Positions 25,551 to 35,650 of a stretch of 64,000 nucleotides of DNA are shown here, piece by piece. The notes under the pieces are model-generated. The model was given only the letters and a program-made list of their open reading frames with translations. It was not told where the DNA came from and did no database searches. How positions within the stretch are numbered: the stretch's first letter is position 1; every line of letters starts with the position of its first letter. This stretch comes from Tetraselmis striata (lineage: Eukaryota; Chlorophyta; Chlorodendrophyceae; Chlorodendrales; Chlorodendraceae), in the NCBI GenBank assembly GCA_006384855.1, contig VCJN01002769.1:661125-725124 (forward strand), written 5' to 3'. The translations under genes and the position numbers were made by a program.

Positions 25551-26603
25551 GATCGCCTAACAGACTCTTAGGCATGTGGTCTTATGTACGTGTCCTGGCC
25601 TCTAAGTCTCTGTCTAAGACTTGCTGACTCTTGGCCTCGGTTCCTATGACTCCAGTAGAAGTACGTCTCACAGTGCCATCGGCCCTATTGGCCGGCACTA
25701 CACACGCGTGCGAGTTGCTTGGTTACTCGGCGTGACAGAGGTGTGTGTGTGTGTGGTCGATCGACGCGAAATACGTCAAGCACTCCTCACCCTGTGCCGC
25801 ACGACATGCCTCTCGCGAATGGACTACGAGTGCCCGCACGCGCGCATATGCGTACGCGTACGGTATCACGACTCGACTCGACGACGACGACGCGCAGTAC
25901 CGACTGCTCGCATATGGCAACAAGCAAGCCAGTGCTGATCAGGCACGATCGGTACGCTAATCGGTCGGTCGGTCGGTCGGTCGACAAGTCCAGGCAGTCG
26001 GTACGACGGGTTCACAGGAGGTAAAAGCAAGACGGGCGTCACGACGCAAACAACACAGGTGTAACCGCGACTCACCACCGTTGCTTGCTGCGCGATATCA
26101 CTCGCAGCTCGACAGCAGGTTGTACTGCCCTTGATGGACAGCAATAGACGAGGCACGTGCAGGTGTGATGTGCACAGAGTCGAGGTGTTTGTGGTGTAGT
26201 AGCGTGGTTACAAGATGGGTGGGATGAGACGTTTGGAAAGCCAAAGAGTGGGCGGGCAGCGCGCCGACAGGATGCTAAAGCATCCCGCGGGCGCGCGAGC
26301 CGACTAAGCCCCTAGGCCTTCCCACGCGCTATTGGTCTGCACGGGCGCCGTGGTTGGCGGCAGTTAGCCGTTGGTACGGGCCCTAGGTCTGTCGGTGGTT
26401 CTAGGTGTGAGAGCTGAGCGACAGACAGTTGGTCGTTGCGCCATGGGTGACTGCTCGCTTGGACATCAGGCATACACATACAACGCAGTACTGCAAGTAC
26501 TAAAATTGATACCCGTATGACAGGCGACGAGTATTCGCCGGTATGCCAAGTAAGCAAGTCCCCGTACGCGCGCATGCGTACGCTGAAACGTTGTACGCTG
26601 TGA
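25551..26603 (-). repeat. Long terminal repeat A2 (3' copy)
   Basis: 1053 bases matching A1. Contains a GT microsatellite, a run of TCGG units, and the site (26231-26251) complementary to the putative primer-binding site. Confidence 0.95.
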
Positions 26604-26604
26604 C

Positions 26605-26661
26605 AATTGTCGCAGGAAAAAGAGAAATGGGGTGGTGATGGTAAACTGTCGGCGCCGCACT
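26605..26661 (-). repeat. Short repeat B1 of the gypsy element
   Basis: 57 bases between the polypurine tract and A2. Its position next to the tract marks it as the first part of the 3' LTR. Confidence 0.9.
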
Positions 26662-26666
26662 GCATA

Positions 26667-26679
26667 CTCCCCCCCACTC
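26667..26679 (-). promoter_or_regulatory. Polypurine tract (plus-strand DNA primer)
   Basis: In sense direction reads GAGTGGGGGGGAG just before TATGC and the B1 repeat. This is the expected place for the polypurine tract that primes second-strand DNA synthesis. Confidence 0.65.
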
Positions 26680-26796
26680 AACTCCACAGGTGTTGAGTCC
26701 AAGACGGAAGTGCGCGGCTGACGACATGAAGAAAAGATGATGATGACTGATGATTTGAAGATGGCTTGTAGGGTGGCAGCATATTATGCTGCAGCG

Positions 26797-29700
26797 TCAG
26801 CGGCGTAGTGGCGGCGCGCAGTCCGGGCATAGCCACTCCTCGCCAGGATGTAACTCTGCCTTGGCGCACGCCACATGCCACATGGCTTGGCACTTGTCAC
26901 AGATGAGTCGTGGGGCTGCAATGCTGTCGCTGCCACAGCCTTTGCATGCTGGCATGCCGCGGCCGTACCGCGCCGGCACAAGGTTGGACAAGTGGCACGG
27001 CGCGCAGTTGTCCATGTGCACTTGAATCTCGTTGCCATCGGATCCGGACAAACGCAGCCATCCGGACTCCAAGATCTCCACAACACGCAGGATGGTGCGA
27101 GCGGTACGGACGTCCAGGGTGTTGAGCGGGGGCTGCGCCACGTAGACGTAGCTGCCGATCTCGAAGCGGTGGCGCCGAGGCTGCACATCGCCGCGCCGAA
27201 CCTTGCGGTAGCGTACCACATCGCGCTGTTGAGCTTGCAGCGCCCTCTCGAATGCCTTAGGCATGGCAGCCCTCAGCATATCAGCCCGCTGTGTGATTAG
27301 GTTGATGACTGCAATGTCGTTGTCCATGTCGACCGGCTCCTCCAGTAGCGCGCGAACCTGGTCCGGTGCCACATGATCACGGCCAAACAGAAGAAAGTAC
27401 GGGCTGTAGCCGGTTGTTGCTTGCTTGCTGACACGATAGCCAAACTCGATCACTGGCATCCACGAGTGCCAAGAGGCAGTGCCGAGGGTTGGCACAACTT
27501 TCCGAAGTGCCACCTTCAAGACTTGAACGATGCGCTCGGCCATGCCATTGGCTTGGGGATGCCCTGGCGGAATGTCCACGGGCTGAATGCCATGGCGCTC
27601 CAACTGCTCGCGGAACGCGCCTTGGTATTCAGTGCCATTGTCTGTGACGACCTCCACTGGTGCTCCATAACGGGCCAACACGCGCTCATGGAACGCTTTG
27701 GCAGTCGTAGTCGCCTCGAGGTCGCGGGCAGGCACCAGCTCGATCCACTTGCTGAAGTGCTCCACGATGACGATCACGTACTTGTGGCCCTCGCTGCTAG
27801 TCGGCAGCGGTCCGGCTGAGTCCACGCTGAAGCGATAGAAGAGCCCAAACAGTGGCATGGGCTTGAGACGATCGTGCTTCTGGTTGAACGACGCTTTGAC
27901 GCGATCGCAGGCGCGGCACTGCTTGACCATGGCGCCGACGTCTTTGTGCATGCCCGGCCATACAAAGTGGCGGGCCAACACTTGGTAAGTGCGGTCCCGG
28001 CCAAGGTGGCCGATGCTGGCGTGCACTCGGCGAATCGCGTCCGGTCGCTCTTCAGGCTTGGGCACCTCACGGGCAGTGTCTCCAGTGTGCAGCCACACCT
28101 TGTCGTTGTGCCAGCTGTACTTGGCGCAGCGGCGCACAAGCTGCTGCCACACCTCCACTGACACGTCGGCTGGCGTGGTCTCACCTCGCAGGTAAGAGAT
28201 AGCCACTGGGCTGCTCCACACGTCCCGGGTAGGCCAATGAAGCTCCTGGCTAGCGTAGACACCTGCCGTGAAGGCCATTGCGATACACTGTGTTGCAAAC
28301 GCTGCGTGTGCCGAGGGTAGCGCGGGCGTCCTTCCAAGGCACTTGCTGGGTGAGCAGCCACCAAACATAGCCGACGCATCCGCCATCGCGGCTGGCGACC
28401 TCCTCTGAGTGGCGATTGCAGTGGCGGTGCCGGCGGCTTCCGAGGTGGCCCTTACTGGCTCCGCTGGCATTGGACGCCGACTGAGCAAGTCCGGCACGGT
28501 GTTGTCCTTGCCCGGACGGTGCTTGATACTGAAGTCGTACTCCGCAAGGATGAGGCTCCACCTAGCAAGCTTGCCTCGCAGCCTTGCTGTAGTCCGCAGC
28601 CACTCCATGGCCTTGCAGTCAGTGATGAGCTGGAAGTGGTTGCCATACAGGTAGTAGCGGAAGCGTTGAACAGCCCACACGACTGCGCCGACCTCTCCCT
28701 CGTAGCTAGACAGGTCTGCCTCCACTGGGGTGTTCATGCGCGACGCAAAAGACACGGCATACTCCACGCCATTGTCGTCCACCTGCGAAAGGCACGCTCC
28801 TACTCCAGCTCGGGACCAATCGGTGTGCAGCACAAACGGGCGACGCCAATCAGGATGGCGCAGCACCGGCGCCGAAACCAGCATGGCCTTGATGGCGTCG
28901 AAGGATTGCTGCTCGGCTGCGCCCCATTTCCACGGCGCATCCTTCTTGGTCAACGCTGTCAAAGGTGCCTTCACAAGCGAGAAGCTCTCCAAGAAACGGC
29001 AGTAGTAGGTGGCCATCCCGAGGAAATGGCGCACATCACTGACATTCTTCGGCGCCGGAAGAGAGTTGATGGCCTCCACCTTGTCAGCCATAGGCTCCAC
29101 GCCTGCACCGCTGACAATATGACCAAGAAAGGTCACCCGTGACAGTCCGAGCCGTGTCTTGGGTGGAGAGACCTGCACTCCCCGGGCCTTGAGTCGATCA
29201 AACACAATGCGCACACGGCGCATGTGCTGCTGCTCATCGTCATGACTGAAAATCAGTACATCGTCCGCGAAGGCGACTGCGAAGTCCAAACCAGCGAGCG
29301 CTTGATCCACAACGCGCTGCCATGCTGCCACGCAGTTCTTGTGTCCGAAGGGCATGCGTTTGAAGGTTAGCAGCCGATTGCCTGCATGGAACGCGAGGCG
29401 TTGCTGCGCTGACAATCCATCGGGTCCGGACGGCTTATCCGACACTCGGCGCTGATGAAACGCCTTGGTGCAATCAGTCGCGGTGAATCGCGCAGCTCCC
29501 TCCATGCGCGTCATGAGCTCGTCCGCTGTCGGGCATGGGTATTGATCGCGGATGGTACGCTCGTTGAGCCCACGATAGTCCACCGCATAGCGAAGATCGG
29601 TCCAGGCGCCATGCTCGTCCTTCTTCGGCGCCACGATGACTGGTGCAGCATAAGGGCTCTCGATCTCGCCCACGATGCCTGCCTTCTCCAACTTCTTGAC

Positions 29701-30939
29701 CCAATCGTTAGCCCACTCTTGCTCTCGATGGGCAAGGTGATACTGGCGCTTGAAGACTGGGTTGTAGTCGACCAGCTGGAAGTCATAGGGCTCGGCGTCA
29801 ACGGCGCGCAAGTCGTCCAGACCCCACGCGTACCAACCCGGGTCTGAGTCCATAAGTGCTGCGAAGCCCTCCTTGTCCTTCCAATCTGCCGATATCGCCC
29901 AGTGATGAGGCTGCTTGGAGTCCTTGGGGTTGATGAGCTTGCTCGTTACCTTCACCGTTGGGGATTCCTTACCGAGATGCTTCTCGTTGGCGTATGCGGC
30001 ATAGCACTTCACGAGAGCTGCCTGGCTGCGTCGACTCCATCCGTCCGCTGCAGCTTTGTCGTCAACACCGTCCACATGTGATGTGGCCCACGCAGGACGC
30101 TCTTGCGCTCCACCAAAGACATCTGCCATCAGTCCAGCGCCAGCACGCGAACCGACGCCAGCGGCGACGAAGCACGCGGGGCCCAAAAGGGCTAGCCACA
30201 TCAGAAGTGTCAACGCCGCGCTGACAGTCTTGCGTCCGGTAGCAGCTCTACCACGACGGGGTCTTGGTTTGGCAGCCTTGTGATCGCCGGCAACAACTCG
30301 GGCTGTGTGGTCAGCTGCCAACACACGGCGCCGAGCCTTGGCGACCTCCCGCTCCGTCGCTCGAGTCGCTTGGCGCTGCTCCTCCAGCCAACGGCGCCCC
30401 GCCTTGGTCACTCGCGCTGCTGTGCGTGGGTTGTCAGGAGGTTTCACTCTAGTACCTTGTTTGAGGGTAGCCATGTTGATGGCATGCTCCATCTCTGCCT
30501 CCACGGCGGCAGCCGTTGAGCGGCGGAGCTCGTGCTGTGCGGCGCGCAGCTCTTGCGTGTCGACCAAATGATCTTCAACTGCTGCGCCGGCAGGGGCGTC
30601 CTTCTCAATCGTTGCTGCACAAACAGCTTGCAGCATATGTTGATGTCTGCGCTCATGCGCATAGGCGACAGCACACCGGTTCATGACCGACACCGACGTC
30701 GGCGCACAAACATTTCCGATGGCAATCACCATCTCCTCCTCAGAAAAGCCTAGCTCCTGCCGGGTGTAGAAGCCAGCATAGTCTCCGTCGAGAAGGCACG
30801 CCTCACGCATGACGGCTGATGACGGACGGTATTGCGGCGGGTCAATGCCGACAACCTCCACCATTCCTGAGCCGGGCGCCCCCCCCAGGTCGGAGGCGCT
30901 GCGTCCGCGTGTTGGGCGTGCTGACTGACTTGGGCGCAT
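26797..30939 (-). CDS. Gypsy Pol: RT, RNase H, integrase, C-terminal PHD finger (1380 aa)
   Basis: ATG at 30939, TGA at 26797. Residues 1-330 are charged and partly coiled-coil, with a hydrophobic stretch near 238-262 (TLLMWLALLGPACFVAAG). RT: YAVDYRGLNERT, FTATDCTKAFHQ, catalytic FADD near residue 555. RNase H begins near 700 with FVLHTDWS (Asp), then YEGE and TDCKA. Integrase: zinc-binding HHCC region, then catalytic Asp in VDSAGP (about 1037), Asp in TDNGTEY (about 1095) and Glu in NGMAERIVQ (about 1131). In place of a chromodomain the last 55 residues hold a C4HC3 PHD finger (CKGCG, CDKCQAMWHVAC, CPDC), a module that often reads histone H3 tails. The ORF overlaps the upstream ORF by 98 bases in the +1 frame, so +1 frameshifting or re-initiation is likely. 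Confidence 0.93.
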   Translation of the reverse strand: MRPSQSARPTRGRSASDLGGAPGSGMVEVVGIDPPQYRPSSAVMREACLLDGDYAGFYTRQELGFSEEEMVIAIGNVCAPTSVSVMNRCAVAYAHERRHQHMLQAVCAATIEKDAPAGAAVEDHLVDTQELRAAQHELRRSTAAAVEAEMEHAINMATLKQGTRVKPPDNPRTAARVTKAGRRWLEEQRQATRATEREVAKARRRVLAADHTARVVAGDHKAAKPRPRRGRAATGRKTVSAALTLLMWLALLGPACFVAAGVGSRAGAGLMADVFGGAQERPAWATSHVDGVDDKAAADGWSRRSQAALVKCYAAYANEKHLGKESPTVKVTSKLINPKDSKQPHHWAISADWKDKEGFAALMDSDPGWYAWGLDDLRAVDAEPYDFQLVDYNPVFKRQYHLAHREQEWANDWVKKLEKAGIVGEIESPYAAPVIVAPKKDEHGAWTDLRYAVDYRGLNERTIRDQYPCPTADELMTRMEGAARFTATDCTKAFHQRRVSDKPSGPDGLSAQQRLAFHAGNRLLTFKRMPFGHKNCVAAWQRVVDQALAGLDFAVAFADDVLIFSHDDEQQHMRRVRIVFDRLKARGVQVSPPKTRLGLSRVTFLGHIVSGAGVEPMADKVEAINSLPAPKNVSDVRHFLGMATYYCRFLESFSLVKAPLTALTKKDAPWKWGAAEQQSFDAIKAMLVSAPVLRHPDWRRPFVLHTDWSRAGVGACLSQVDDNGVEYAVSFASRMNTPVEADLSSYEGEVGAVVWAVQRFRYYLYGNHFQLITDCKAMEWLRTTARLRGKLARWSLILAEYDFSIKHRPGKDNTVPDLLSRRPMPAEPVRATSEAAGTATAIATQRRSPAAMADASAMFGGCSPSKCLGRTPALPSAHAAFATQCIAMAFTAGVYASQELHWPTRDVWSSPVAISYLRGETTPADVSVEVWQQLVRRCAKYSWHNDKVWLHTGDTAREVPKPEERPDAIRRVHASIGHLGRDRTYQVLARHFVWPGMHKDVGAMVKQCRACDRVKASFNQKHDRLKPMPLFGLFYRFSVDSAGPLPTSSEGHKYVIVIVEHFSKWIELVPARDLEATTTAKAFHERVLARYGAPVEVVTDNGTEYQGAFREQLERHGIQPVDIPPGHPQANGMAERIVQVLKVALRKVVPTLGTASWHSWMPVIEFGYRVSKQATTGYSPYFLLFGRDHVAPDQVRALLEEPVDMDNDIAVINLITQRADMLRAAMPKAFERALQAQQRDVVRYRKVRRGDVQPRRHRFEIGSYVYVAQPPLNTLDVRTARTILRVVEILESGWLRLSGSDGNEIQVHMDNCAPCHLSNLVPARYGRGMPACKGCGSDSIAAPRLICDKCQAMWHVACAKAELHPGEEWLCPDCAPPLRR

Positions 30940-33900
30940 AAATCATGCGCCGACCGGCAACGTTGAGCCCCCCCAGCAGTGTGCCTGGGCGTGTGGGCGT
31001 CGCCACTTGAGCGCGAAGCAGCCCACCGCCGCAACGCTCCACAATCTGCGCGTAGGTCTCGCGAGGCGGCCGCTCAAACTCGTGTTGCACAGCCTGGTAG
31101 TAGTGCTGAGTGAAGGTGTTGGTCCACCACAAAGCAGAGCGAAGAGAGGCGTCTCCGCATTTGTGGGCATGATGCGCGTTGGGCTCGCCAAAGACACGGG
31201 CCATGAAGTCGATGAACTCCTGCACCTCAGGGCTGCGCCGGCTCGGCGCAGCCGGTATCACGTTCTCGATAACGTATCCATACTGCGCGGGAGCAGCCCA
31301 GTACTCCTTGACGCCTCGTGCCTTGGCCAACATGCAGTTGAGCTCGCTCATCGCCTCTGCCAACGGGACTATCACTCCAGTACGCGCACCACGTAGTCCA
31401 TGCTGAGTGCCCATCGATGACACGTCCTGACAGGGCGGCTCAGCGCGTAGCTCGTCCAGCTCCGGCAGGTGCCTCAGGATGGCTGGTGCTGTGATGTGCT
31501 CCACGTCATGCTCCAACTCGTCGCTAAGAGTGAAGCACTTCTCGAACGCATTGCGGGGAAGTTGCACGGGCCACCGCTGATGCATCCACTCAAGCTGTCG
31601 CAGCAGGCGCTGCCGATGAGCCACGCTCCGGAGCATACGATCCACGATCTGTATCAGCTCATAGTGGTACCCGTCGACGAGGTTGGTGAACAACACTGAC
31701 AGCATGCCAGCGAACAAGAAGAGCCCTTGCTTGGCGCGTCCCTCCTTGCCTCCGGTCCGGTCGAGGTCGATGATGTAGGTCAGCTCCGGCGTCGAATGCG
31801 GCACGGCGCGCACGAGCGCCAAACGCTCCAGTGTGTGGCCGCTCAAGTGCAGCCGTCCGGCGGCTTGACGCAGCCTCCGGAGCTCCCTCCAGCCCGGTAT
31901 CTCGTCCTCATGTTCCTTCAATGGCATTGCAGTGCCATCCTCCAGCTCCTCATCGTCTGATGGGCAGTCATGCTCCTGCAGATTGTCGGCGCCGGGGCCC
32001 TCCGCGCGCAGGGCGTAACACGCGCCCGCGGCCAGTGGTTCGCTATCAAGCGTTGTTTCGACCTCCGGCTCCATCTGTGTCATGATGGTGAGCTCCACAT
32101 AGACATCGTCATCATCGCTGGAGTCCTCCATCAGGTCCGGCAGCTCCTCGTAGACATCGACATCATCGCTGGAGTCCTCCACCAGGCCCGGCAGCTCCTC
32201 ATCGCTATCAGAGTCGACGTCCATGGGACTGGCGCGCAGGGTGAAGCATGACGCAATGACGTTGGCAACATGGTCGGGCACTTCCTCTACCCAACATGGC
32301 ACAAAATCCTCCTCGCCATCTGAGTCGGCTACAAGCTCCGGTAGCTCAGCGTCGTCGTCCTGCTGCTCCAGCTGCACTGCAGCGTCGGCGCCCACGTTGT
32401 CCGGTTGCAGCTCGATCCGGCTGTTGAAGGAGAATGAAGAGGTCAGGTTGGCTGCGGCATCGGGCTCCTCCCCCCCCCCAACTCCTGACGGCAGTCCGGG
32501 AGATGGGCCGTCCGATGCCAACACGGCCAGCGTTGCGTGCGGCAGCCTGCGCGGGACTTGGAGCTTGGGCATGTTGTGATGCTTCAGCGGCACATCGACG
32601 TGGCGGCTGAGATCGTGGGGATCTGGGCGGTATGAGGCAGTATGCCCCCCCACATCGATGACCATGCCAAGGTGTGCCATGACGGATGTGCACAAGATGA
32701 CATCTGGAAGATGATCGCCTTCGAGAATGGCGAACGATGGCCACTCAAACTTGCGCTCCCAATCAGTGTCCGGGTTGATCACGTAGGAGATGCGCCCCAC
32801 AAGGCGCTGCATCTCCATCTTGCCGCCAATGCCTTGCATGGACATGGACTGCAGCGTGGCGTCCGCCTCGCCCGGCTTCATGCGATCCACCACGCGCCGG
32901 TGCACACCGCTGTAGTCACAGCCGGTGTCTAACAAGGCCATCAGGATGCGCACGCCGCCAATGACGATGACGGTCAACTTGCAGTCCACGTAGAAAGCAC
33001 TGTGGCGGTCATACTCCGGGTAGTCAGGGTATGCGCTGCGCTGCACCTCTCGCAACTGTTGAAGTTCCGAAGATGTCGCTGACAGTTGGCGTCGAGACTC
33101 CAGAGGCTTGACGCCATGTTGCACCACGTCCACTGGATGAATGTTGGCTTGGGGCTCCGCTGATGGCAAGGACAGTGGCGGGACACTGACGCGTGGGAGA
33201 GACAGACCATAGACGCTCTGCACGGCTGCGGCAAAGACGCGCGTCAAGTCGAGGTGCGTGTAGTCAACCCAGGTGAGCCGCGCTGTCGCCTCGAAGCGTC
33301 GGACGGCTTGCTGAAGCACCGTCTCCCATGCCACGGCCATGTGGTCACGAGTGTCAAGTCCTCCACGCAGTGCAGTGTTGCGTGCCTCCAACCACCTTGC
33401 AGCATGCTCGGGTGTCATGTCCGATACTACAGCAACGGGTAGACCAGGGAACTTGGCGTGTTGTAGCGCTGTGCGCAGGTGCTGCAGGAGCTGCTGATTG
33501 CGGATGTCCAACATGTCCGAGGTGATCGCTCCTCCTGCCCGGCGGCCCTCGTAGGACGCAGGAGCCTCCTGCTCGACTGCCGGCTCAAAGCCTTGGGGCC
33601 GCTGCTTGGTGAGTTGCTCGCGTTGGGCGTCCCATCCGGGTTGGCGCATGCGAAGTTCAGGGTTCCGCGCCGATCCTGGAGGCAGCACTGCCGGGCGTCC
33701 ACGCGGTCTTGGCACAGTCGACTCCGGCGTCCAGTCAGCTCCCACAGGCTGCGCACGACCTGGAGCTCCAAAGAAGACTTCACGCAGCTCACGCACGGGC
33801 AGCTCCACACACGAAGCTCCATGTAGCAAAGTGCCGTGATCTTCGGTGTCAACGCAATCCAGAAAGGGGTCTGGCACCTCCACGGCCAAGCGCATGGCAC

Positions 33901-35650
33901 CCGTAGCACCATGGGCAGCTTGAGACTTCTCGAGGACGCGAGAGAACATGGCCTCCAGGTCTGCCATTGTTGATGATGTCGCCGCTCCGTCAACATGGGC
34001 GTCGTGTCGCCCAGTGAGCATGTGTCCGGCTTTCCTCGCCAAGTCCATCTCGAGCTTGGACAGTCCGGTCTCCACGTCCATAGCCCATCCGCGTTGCTGT
34101 CCATAGGCAAGGCGGCGCTCTCGCTCCCGCTGGTTGCGCTTCAGTCGTGCGATGAGCGTAGGGTCAGTGATTGGCTTGTCGCACTCAGTAAAGTTATGAG
34201 CGCCGTCGCACCCAGCGTTCCAGCACGGTCCTCGTCCGCCTCCGGGTGCGCCTCCATCGCCGCGTCCACCGCCATGACCACCACGGCCACCTCGGCCTGC
34301 GCCTCGGCCGCCTCCACGGCCGCCACGGCCACCAGCGGCGTCGTTGACATACATGGTTGAGCCGAACTTGTTGACACAGTCTCGGTAGTTGGCTCCGTGA
34401 AAGATGTCACGTCCACGCGCCTTTGTGCATGCCTCGCACAACGGGCGGATCTGGTGGGTGTCCTTCACGACGACAAGCTGCGCTCGCACACGACGTCCGT
34501 TGACCATGGTCCATGTGATGACCGGTTCTGGAGTGCTGGTGCCGTGCTGCCGTCCTCCACCAGCTGCCTGCGCCGATGCTCCAGTCAGTTCTGCGAAGTG
34601 TTGGGCAGCCGTCAAGGCCTCCGCCATTCGAATCTCATCCTTCCTCACGATGTCCTCATAGCGCTCCACCTCCGCAGCTAGCTCGTCCAAGCGGTCCTCA
34701 TGAGACTGACGTAGAACAGCGATGTCCTTGAGCTGGTGGAAGCCAGCGTCGAGGGACTGCTTGAGCGCCGGAATAGAGCGCCACACAGAGGTCATGACGT
34801 CGAACGCTTTCTGGTTGACCTTGTCCCACGTGAGGTCTGGTAGATGCGCCTTGAGCTCGCGAAGAGTCATCGCCAAGCTGGCAGGGGTCTCGCGGAAGCC
34901 CTCACGGGTGTAGGCGTCGTACCTAGTGCGCATCTTCGGCGCCTCATTGAACTTGGTCTCAAAGAGCTCCACGTAGCGTCGATAGCGGAACTCATGAAAG
35001 GCGTCCGCATCCTCGCGCGATGGCACTCTAATGCGTCCGGATGCAGGGTCGAAGCGGAGAGTTCGTTGTTGATAGCGTAGAGTGTCCTTCTGCCATTGAT
35101 CGATGATGGGCCTGGTGACGGCGTTGATCTCGACATACTCTTGAAGAAGCTGAAGGGAGTCTGCTGGGCTGAACACCCACTCTGGTCCGGTGCTCTCGCC
35201 CTCCAATGAACCAGCTCCGTCAGCCCTCGGGGCTGATCTTGGTGGCGCCTTGTTAAGCGCGTATGGCACCAACACGTTGGCGTTGAATGAACTGAACCAC
35301 TCCGTCCATATTGAGGTAGCGCCGTCGAAGCGCTCATGGCGTGGTGTTGTCTCCTTGCGTAGACCACCGGCGATTGTCCGCGCGTCTTCTCGCTCCTCGT
35401 AGATGCGCTCCTCCGCTGCACTCAGGTCACCCATGATCTGATTGGGCGTGTAGTGCTGACTTCCGGGTGGTCGTCGTCTTGATGGTGTTCCAGATCCTAC
35501 TGCGCTGGGATCTCCACTGCGTTGCGCCATGGCGTCACGGAGCGCTTGACGCAAGACGCGCTCCGGCTCCAATAAGGGTGCTGCCACAGGTGCTCCGGTA
35601 CTCCTCGTGAAGCGTCGTCTGAGTTGGCGCGGGCTCTCTCCCTCTGACAT
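30842..35650 (-). CDS. Gypsy Gag-protease-C5 methyltransferase polyprotein (1602 aa)
   Basis: ATG at 35650, TGA at 30842. Residues 1-430 are Gag-like and rich in charge and helices. A Gly/Arg-rich stretch (about 435-470) precedes a zinc-knuckle variant C-x4-C-x3-H-x4-C (near 473). A retropepsin follows with ALLDTGCDYSGV near 902. An acidic linker has repeated ELPxL-EDSSDD units (about 1145-1185). The C-terminal part (about 1290-1560) resembles a cytosine-5 DNA methyltransferase: motif I-like LFLFAGMLSVLF (1307), catalytic PPCQ (1403) followed by GLRGARTG, motif VI YVIENV (1458), and SLRSALWWTN (1506) like motif VIII of DRM/DNMT3-type enzymes. If active it would methylate cytosines, possibly on the element's own DNA. 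The motif I third glycine is Leu, so activity is not certain. Confidence 0.85.
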   Translation of the reverse strand: MSEGESPRQLRRRFTRSTGAPVAAPLLEPERVLRQALRDAMAQRSGDPSAVGSGTPSRRRPPGSQHYTPNQIMGDLSAAEERIYEEREDARTIAGGLRKETTPRHERFDGATSIWTEWFSSFNANVLVPYALNKAPPRSAPRADGAGSLEGESTGPEWVFSPADSLQLLQEYVEINAVTRPIIDQWQKDTLRYQQRTLRFDPASGRIRVPSREDADAFHEFRYRRYVELFETKFNEAPKMRTRYDAYTREGFRETPASLAMTLRELKAHLPDLTWDKVNQKAFDVMTSVWRSIPALKQSLDAGFHQLKDIAVLRQSHEDRLDELAAEVERYEDIVRKDEIRMAEALTAAQHFAELTGASAQAAGGGRQHGTSTPEPVITWTMVNGRRVRAQLVVVKDTHQIRPLCEACTKARGRDIFHGANYRDCVNKFGSTMYVNDAAGGRGGRGGGRGAGRGGRGGHGGGRGDGGAPGGGRGPCWNAGCDGAHNFTECDKPITDPTLIARLKRNQRERERRLAYGQQRGWAMDVETGLSKLEMDLARKAGHMLTGRHDAHVDGAATSSTMADLEAMFSRVLEKSQAAHGATGAMRLAVEVPDPFLDCVDTEDHGTLLHGASCVELPVRELREVFFGAPGRAQPVGADWTPESTVPRPRGRPAVLPPGSARNPELRMRQPGWDAQREQLTKQRPQGFEPAVEQEAPASYEGRRAGGAITSDMLDIRNQQLLQHLRTALQHAKFPGLPVAVVSDMTPEHAARWLEARNTALRGGLDTRDHMAVAWETVLQQAVRRFEATARLTWVDYTHLDLTRVFAAAVQSVYGLSLPRVSVPPLSLPSAEPQANIHPVDVVQHGVKPLESRRQLSATSSELQQLREVQRSAYPDYPEYDRHSAFYVDCKLTVIVIGGVRILMALLDTGCDYSGVHRRVVDRMKPGEADATLQSMSMQGIGGKMEMQRLVGRISYVINPDTDWERKFEWPSFAILEGDHLPDVILCTSVMAHLGMVIDVGGHTASYRPDPHDLSRHVDVPLKHHNMPKLQVPRRLPHATLAVLASDGPSPGLPSGVGGGEEPDAAANLTSSFSFNSRIELQPDNVGADAAVQLEQQDDDAELPELVADSDGEEDFVPCWVEEVPDHVANVIASCFTLRASPMDVDSDSDEELPGLVEDSSDDVDVYEELPDLMEDSSDDDDVYVELTIMTQMEPEVETTLDSEPLAAGACYALRAEGPGADNLQEHDCPSDDEELEDGTAMPLKEHEDEIPGWRELRRLRQAAGRLHLSGHTLERLALVRAVPHSTPELTYIIDLDRTGGKEGRAKQGLFLFAGMLSVLFTNLVDGYHYELIQIVDRMLRSVAHRQRLLRQLEWMHQRWPVQLPRNAFEKCFTLSDELEHDVEHITAPAILRHLPELDELRAEPPCQDVSSMGTQHGLRGARTGVIVPLAEAMSELNCMLAKARGVKEYWAAPAQYGYVIENVIPAAPSRRSPEVQEFIDFMARVFGEPNAHHAHKCGDASLRSALWWTNTFTQHYYQAVQHEFERPPRETYAQIVERCGGGLLRAQVATPTRPGTLLGGLNVAGRRMIYAPKSVSTPNTRTQRLRPGGGARLRNGGGCRH
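32098..32215 (-). repeat. In-frame acidic repeat in the gypsy polyprotein
   Basis: Two near-copies of a unit encoding ELPxL-EDSSDD-DVY, with a third related unit nearby (about 32325-32345), between protease and methyltransferase. It looks like an expanded acidic linker. Confidence 0.75.

Noticed and set aside
25494..26661. B1/B2 as a 57-bp target site duplication from an independent insertion of A2
   Set aside because: Known elements make duplications of a few to about 20 bp. A2 is nearly identical to A1, and the polypurine tract abuts B1, so B belongs to the element.
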